From Ophthalmolycus amberensis (taxonomy: Eukaryota; Chordata; Actinopteri; Perciformes; Zoarcidae): DNA of 64,000 bases. Positions 58,701 to 64,000 of the stretch are shown here, piece after piece. The notes beneath the pieces are model-generated. The model did no database searches. It saw nothing but the letters and a program-made list of their open reading frames with translations, and was not told the DNA's origin. The DNA lies in NCBI GenBank assembly GCA_024529925.1, contig JAFEUB010001522.1:1-64000 (forward strand), in the 5' to 3' direction. Each line of letters starts with the position of its first letter. Position 1 is the stretch's first letter. Both the position numbers and the translations under genes were made by a program.

Positions 58701-61073
58701 AACTAGACAACAGGATATAAAGGAGTTACAATGCAACATACACATGAATGCAGCAGTGATATTAATCCAGAAACATCAGATATAATAGTCAAACACTGAC
58801 AGGAACTTTTACTTTGGTTGGTTAAACATTGGTTGGAAGATATGATATGATAAGATATGTTAGCAGCATTAGCTTTAGTTTCTGTGCTAAGCTAAGCTAA
58901 CCTTCTCTACTGAACGCACAGACATGGAACTGATGTCAGCTGTGGTCAACTCCTGCTTGAACAGTGAACAACCGCAATGCTTCTGCAGTATTCCAGTAAG
59001 TGCTCAGCGTCACTATACGCATCAGGATGTGGAGAATACAATTAAATACATTGTGATGTATTACAACTTTCAAAAGATATAATTTTAGAGAACCCGTCGT
59101 AGGATAAAGCCTTCTGTTCTACATCATGACGGCGCTGTGACGACGATAAGGAAGTAAAAGTACGACAACAACCACAACAGGTATGTTTAGTGGCTTTCTG
59201 GCTGCTCTTCAGCATTCCACCCTGAGTCCGCCCTCGTTATCCTTTCAGCTACCGGCTCACCTGTTCTGACTTCACCTGGTAGTCACAGTGAGTATGAGAT
59301 GGGTGCGGCGGTAAAACGTTTGAAATGCTCCTGGATTTAAATTCCTCTTCAATGGAGCCGAGAACAAACCAGGAAAAGCAGCTCTTTACTTGAAGTACAC
59401 AAGAATATATACTGTTGCTATTCTATAAATACATTTAACAAGAATCATAGTGCGTTATAATCTCAATAGTTGTAATGCATAATAATCTATTCATAGTGCA
59501 TTAAAATGTGATTATAAATTGCTTTAAGTAAAAAAAATACCACTAAAATGAATTTATAATCACATTATAATGCATAATAACAGAGATATTGATTTATAGA
59601 AGATTATAATGTATTACAACTATTGGAATTATTTTAAACTCTGATCCTTGCAGCAACACAAAGTCAGTGAGTGACCAGCAATTATGAAGCGAAAATGCGT
59701 TATGAATATTGTTATAAAGCATTGTGAATATCGTGAGTGCTCATAACTATATTATACAGTCCTATTATCAGATTATAACACATGTTTATAACGCGTCATA
59801 GATATGGACGTCATAGAAAGTGTTTCCACAAAGTCCATTTACGTATAAGGCGATCATGATCAGCCATTTGTCATTATTTTCTAATCTGAAATTGATATCA
59901 TTCATCATTTGATCCAATATTATCAATCAAGTAAATGACGCTTTCTTTCACAATGGGCTCCGCAAACACACGGACATGTTTCACAACCTTTGTTTCACTA
60001 AGTCTGATTATGAGTCGGCGTCTGCAGCGGTTCAGTCTTGTTCCTGGGAAAGTGACATGAAAGCGCTGGATGGGGAAATGTGGCCCGAGGCCTCGTTCAC
60101 CTCTGGAGGAGAACAGAAACTGTTTCCATGCAAAGACTTTCTCAACATGCAGTCACATCTTCTCCACAGAGAAACCACATTACACCCAGAGAGAGCATCC
60201 AGAAACACTCACTTTAAAACCTGAAGAGGTTCTCTTAGGATGATAAATGTAAAAAAGTAGCACATCCAATGATGTGAGCACCAGCTCTCTGAATACAGTC
60301 TGGCTACTTATTAAGCCGATAATAAAATGGTTATAAACAACCTCTGGACCCGAACCACATCTACAACTCTCCATTTATATGCAGTGTCACTCAAATTATG
60401 CTTAAAGCCGTAACTAAAGCGTTATTTCCTCAAAAGGAACAAAAATATAACAATTACCGGTATTTTCATTATGGACTTATCCATCAATCGTTATCTGATG
60501 AATCAATTAACAAATGTTGTTCGGAACATCTAGAAAATGTCAAAAGTCTGAAGTAGAAACTAGAATTGTCCTCCTCAATCCAAACAGTCAAGTTGGAGTT
60601 TACAGATTTAAATCCTCCTTCCACCACTGTCAAGAAGAACAATGAGTCTAATGAGTGTTTAAATAAAGGATTAAACACAGAGTTTGCGAAAATACTAAAC
60701 GTGTTAGCGCTAATCACAAGCGTGGATGGTTTTTCTGATTCGGAAAATATTTAACATGTTCTAAAACACATTATATCTTTAATTGAACTTACTAAACCAG
60801 TGTTACAAAAAACTTTAACAATGACCAACGTCCATCACAAATGACCAGGGTCCACGTAATGTCGAGTTATAAACAGTGAAACATCCGGGTATAAGTGTCA
60901 CTTTTACTTCATATTCTTCATTTCATTCTATTTTTACTTTAAAACAACAGTATTCTAGTTTAACAGAAGCATGTGAAGACCCCCAACATAACATGCAGTG
61001 TGTTTAGACACTTACCTGCAGAAACTCCGCTGATCAGAAGGAGCAGGACCGTGAACGCAACACCGAGCAGCAT
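55774..61073 (-). CDS. ifngr1: Interferon-gamma receptor 1, complete, 7 coding exons
   Basis: Ligand-binding chain of the type II interferon receptor, a class II cytokine receptor (CRFB) that signals through JAK1 and STAT1 at the cell surface. Exons, 5' to 3' on the minus strand: 61073-61016, 58502-58385, 58234-58053, 57937-57789, 57586-57400, 56406-56294, 56202-55774. All junctions are GT-AG with agreeing phases: 1236 nt, 411 residues. Signal peptide MLLGVAFTVLLLLISGVSA. Two fibronectin-III-like domains (SPKNVKLSCQNLNVSVSWEY starts the first). One membrane helix at about 235-258 (LLLIILLVILASVSSVIIIA). The cytoplasmic tail has LPDNKS at 296-301, perhaps the JAK1-binding LPKS equivalent, and GYDSPH at 367-372, the STAT1 docking motif (human YDKPH). 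The end has three (L/M)PRG repeats. Fish have two IFNGR1 paralogs (crfb13, crfb17); I cannot say which this is. Confidence 0.88.
56690..57265. repeat. Dispersed repeat copy 5 (ifngr1 intron 5)
   Basis: Contains CCTCGTATCTCCAGATGTGT, ATAAAATCCTCCTACTTCTT, AAGAGACTCTTGGATCAGCT and ends with GAGTACTTCCTCCACCACTT. Same family as at 34040; here both ends seem present, giving about 575 bp. Confidence 0.7.
58503..61015. other. ifngr1 intron 1
   Basis: A 2.5-kb intron. At 58545-58830 it holds dispersed repeat copy 6 (AAAAAGACTCTTGGATCAGC, AGAGATACGAGGTTCTGACA). The 59400-59800 part is AT-rich with many TTATAATG-like words. Frames such as 59976-60224 have no recognisable domain and are treated as chance. 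Confidence 0.55.
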
Positions 61074-61380
61074 GTTTTCAGCCCGTCAAACTCAACGAAT
61101 AAAAACCCGACGAGTCTTATTTAGAAACACATTAGAAACGCAGACTTTTCGCAACAGCATGTGGAGTTTCTGTGTCACGTCAGTTCCTGGTTTCCTTCTT
61201 AATGTTCCATAGAAACTCTCCTGACTCGGTAAACAGTCACCCTTCAGCCCGAGAGCGTGGGTGCAGTGAGGACAAACACTGATTCACCTGCCCAACTGTG
61301 TTTAGAAAAAACACCTTGATGACGTAACCGGCAGTCACCGCAGTACGGTTCTTCTTCTTCTTCTTCAAAATAAAGTTGTT
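61074..61380 (-). promoter_or_regulatory. ifngr1 upstream region
   Basis: Immediate 5' flank of ifngr1. No TATA box in a convincing place. A TTCN4GAA palindrome (TTCCATAGAA, 61205-61214) resembles a STAT site but is weak evidence. A (TTC)n stretch lies at about 61349-61366. Confidence 0.3.
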
Positions 61381-61957
61381 GTTTTAGTTAATTTTTTTAG
61401 ATATGTCAGGGGACAAAAGAGATGAATGAATGGAGAGATGGAGAGGTGGATGAATAAACTAGTAAATTAATAATTGAAAAATAAAAAAATAATTTCATAA
61501 ATCTAGTACAAAGTGACACTTCATTTGTATTTAGAGAGGCCAGAGTACATACAAAATCTATATCTACGTAATCATAAACAAATTAAATGAATATAAATGT
61601 ATATATACATACAGTATATGGATACATATAAAAAAAAAAGAATCCAGGACTCCAGAGAACAGTCATACAATTTCAAAAAATAAAAAATGGTAAATAATGC
61701 ATAATATACAAATAAAAGTAGTCTGTATAATTCAACACTAGCACAAATGATAGATAGATTATTGTGAGGGCAAAATGCTTTAGTTTCCGGTTGTTCTGTT
61801 TTTTGCACATGCAGGTGCCTAAGAAAAGAAAGCTGGTGTTTGTCGCCACCTACAGCTCATACATTGACATTACATTTATTTCAACGTGGATAATCGGACA
61901 GAGAAAAGTTTGCTGCTACAAAGAGTTCCCTCCTCCCTCATCCCGTGCACAAGTCTT
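61381..61957. other. AT-rich flank, no gene recognised
   Basis: Contains AT-rich and A-rich simple sequence. A short frame at 61764-61961 has no family match. Confidence 0.45.
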
Positions 61958-62300
61958 CTGACCCAGTGAGCACCAGCCGGGATTTCAACGTTGATTTCTG
62001 GATGAAAGCTGGTTGAAATTCGGTCTGAACGTCTCAGACCTATTTTCGCCGTCTTTTCAACCGGCTAAAATGCGGTTGTTTTACTTGTAAATTATTTGCG
62101 TTTGTTTGAAATTCTGACATGTGCCAATCCATCATTAGATGATGAGATATTCCACAGGATAAGTGAAAACTTTGACGTGCTGGTGGCGCTAGAGGAAAAG
62201 TTAAGGAATCACCTAAATCACTGTGATTCATCCTTTGGGCACCATGAATGTCTGAAGCAAATTTCATTGCAACCCATCGAATAGTTGTCAACATATTTTA
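61958..62300. repeat. Fragments of dispersed fish repeats
   Basis: Two pieces are recognisable. CCAGTGAGCACCAGCCGGGATTTCAACG at about 61960 is followed by TTGAAATTCGGTCTGAACG. A second piece at about 62205-62285 contains TCATCCTTTGGGCACCATGA and AATTTCATTGCAACCCATCG, related to the fragments in capn9 intron 4. Neither has a frame of its own. Confidence 0.5.
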
Positions 62301-64000
62301 CTAAAAAAAAAACTAAAATGTCAAGCTGCTGGTGGTAACAGAGGACAAGTGAGGAGTTATGATCAGGACTGATGTTGGTTGAAATATTTAACACAGTGAA
62401 AGTGGAAACAAATATTAATATATAATACTTTTATAGCTGTTTTTTGACACAGACATGTTTGTCCGCTAGCTACATGAGAGCAAACTTTTTAAAAAGTGAG
62501 GCACAAGAGTTAAAAAAAAGACGATAATACTGCTGGTTATGTTGTTGTTGTTGTTCTGACTTGTCACCACTAGAGGTCACACTTGACTCTGTTACTGTCG
62601 CAGACTTGTCTTCATTGTGTTGCCTTGTGACAAACAATCACTCGCTCTGAACAAACACTGACTGAAATATCAACACTTTGATGAGGACATTTGATTCAGA
62701 CATTCCGGACCATGACTTTGGTGATGACCCAAGTGTTAGTATATGTTGAAGATTTTAACCCCTTAAATGCCAGTCTGTTTACATAATGTGACTGTTGTTT
62801 TTTATGAAAAAACCCACGAACAATGAATTTGTTTCCATATACCTTTAGGGGAGATTATCAGAGGCTGGGATATGTCAATGATTAACAACAATATTGATAT
62901 TATTTTTTTGCTCCGATATATTTTATAAGCTGAAGTTGAACTTCCAAAATTTGGAAATAAAACTTACCAAATTGTTATGAAAAATGAAAAAGCCAAAAAT
63001 GTCCCCAGTGATTCACAAGGGTTAGAATTGTACAGTATATATGCTGCATGCGTTAGAAGTAAAATACTATATGTTATGTTGATACTAATAGAAATCTGAC
63101 TCACAGTATGTTGCCATTGAATTATCTTTCAGCTAGTAAAATGAATGTTATGCTCATACACCATGAGCATAAATGTTTACATGACAATAAACATTTTGGC
63201 ACATTGATGGCGGTCTTGAAAATGTTTATATCGAACTTCCATCATGTTACTCGGGAAAGACGCTGCTCTCCTTTGAGTTCAGGTTCGAGAGGTTTGAGAA
63301 GAAAACCTTGTTTTTGTGAAAATTGCTGCAGTTTTTTTGTTTTCCTTTTTTAATCGTTGTTAGGAACTGTGTGGACTGGAGGTTGTTAAGTATTTGTCTT
63401 TGTGCTGAAGGAAGGTTGTCGGACTTCCCCGGGAAGGCAGGTAAGGGTCTTGAAACTTTTTGTAATCCTCCATTTGAAGGTTTTAACGTTCTCATCAAAA
63501 TCAGCCGTCTGTTCTCATTCCATGACTTTGACATAACTGTTTATTAAAATGATGGCTGTATTTTCATCATTTTGTCAGACAAAATGTTGGGGATTGAGTT
63601 ATTGGGGGGACGATGTTGCAGTTGATGTGTTTTTTTAAACTCTTTTCCATAAATGAAATACCCTCTCACACCAATAACTTTTGCACAGTTCCTTACATCC
63701 GTGACTTTAAATATAAGACTCTTCAGTGAGTAATCATTTCTACAGAGCACTTTAAAGCCTTTCAATAATCTTTAATGACATGCACATTTCAGAGGACATT
63801 CCCTCATAAGCACACATTGTGTCACTTTTTTCTACAACAAAGCTCAGATACTATTGGATGTTACGGGTGTAACGTGCTGCTTCACTTCATTACTGTCATA
63901 GATGACCACTCGTTTGAGAGAAGGTGAATCCCTCCAGTGATAGTTAAGGCTCGCATTCATCGAGGTAGTCAGAGGGTTGATTACCGCACTCCCGGTAGAT
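62301..64000. other. Right flank, no gene recognised
   Basis: No exon-like sequence with a known domain on either strand. A (TTG)n run lies near 62542-62553. Confidence 0.45.

Noticed and set aside
59976..60224. 82-codon frame in ifngr1 intron 1
   Set aside because: No recognisable domain and no splice signals in phase with ifngr1. Treated as chance.
61205..61214. TTCCATAGAA as a STAT site in the ifngr1 promoter
   Set aside because: A single TTCN4GAA is expected often by chance and the spacing is not that of a classic GAS element. Kept only as a remark in the upstream-region entry.
61764..61961. Short frame with PKKRKL resembling a nuclear localisation signal
   Set aside because: Only 65 codons, no splice context, no homology and AT-rich surroundings. 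Chance.

Overview
The window reads as a nuclear genomic segment of a teleost fish, probably a spiny-rayed (percomorph) species. It contains split genes with GT-AG introns, fish-type C2H2 zinc-finger genes with a DVQQLLVVKEEVPPEQQEW leader, fish-type LINEs (Rex1/Babar-like, L2-like, I-clade-like), Tc1, hAT, Harbinger and pogo-like DNA transposons, and three ordinary vertebrate genes. All exon boundaries were worked out by hand from reading frame, GT/AG signals and phase. They close perfectly for the three right-hand genes. No alignment or database search was run.

Left part (about 1-34 kb): a zinc-finger (znf) unit present three times in direct orientation. Unit A has its last exon at 1847-3519, unit B at 17236-18662 and unit C at 28403-29931. 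Each last exon encodes an acidic domain made of a 36-bp (12-residue) tandem repeat (14, 11 and 14 copies), then a linker, then C2H2 fingers. Each is followed by the same roughly 1.5-kb 3' block, which contains an orphan finger fragment. First exons are visible for B (11013-11062, truncated by a deletion) and C (23693-23886, with one extra base). A is broken by several single-base insertions. The units were invaded separately. A carries a Tc1 element and a retrovirus-like remnant. B carries a hAT with a Harbinger nested in it, and a pogo-like element 5 bp after the stop codon. C carries hAT and Rex1-like pieces. A 5'-truncated L2-like LINE with an almost complete reverse-transcriptase frame closes this part.

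Middle (about 34-36 kb): simple and tandem repeats (49 bp x4, a degenerate minisatellite, about 155 bp of GA repeat) leading into the first gene of the right half.

Right part (about 36-64 kb): three complete, apparently intact genes. They are capn9 (+, 20 coding exons, 687 aa, a calcium-dependent cysteine protease with an intact Cys/His/Asn triad), ltv1 (+, 11 coding exons, 464 aa, a 40S ribosome assembly factor) and ifngr1 (-, 7 coding exons, 411 aa, the ligand-binding chain of the interferon-gamma receptor). ltv1 and ifngr1 are convergent, with facing 3' ends between 53.8 and 55.8 kb. Introns and spacers carry several copies of short interspersed fish repeats, some of which contain CTCF-like motifs. 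The three genes do not form a functional pathway; their adjacency is synteny, not an operon.

The most unusual feature is the zinc-finger trio. Every 12-residue unit contains a hydrophobic-K-x-E tetrapeptide, which matches the SUMO acceptor consensus, so each protein could present 11-14 candidate SUMO sites in a row.
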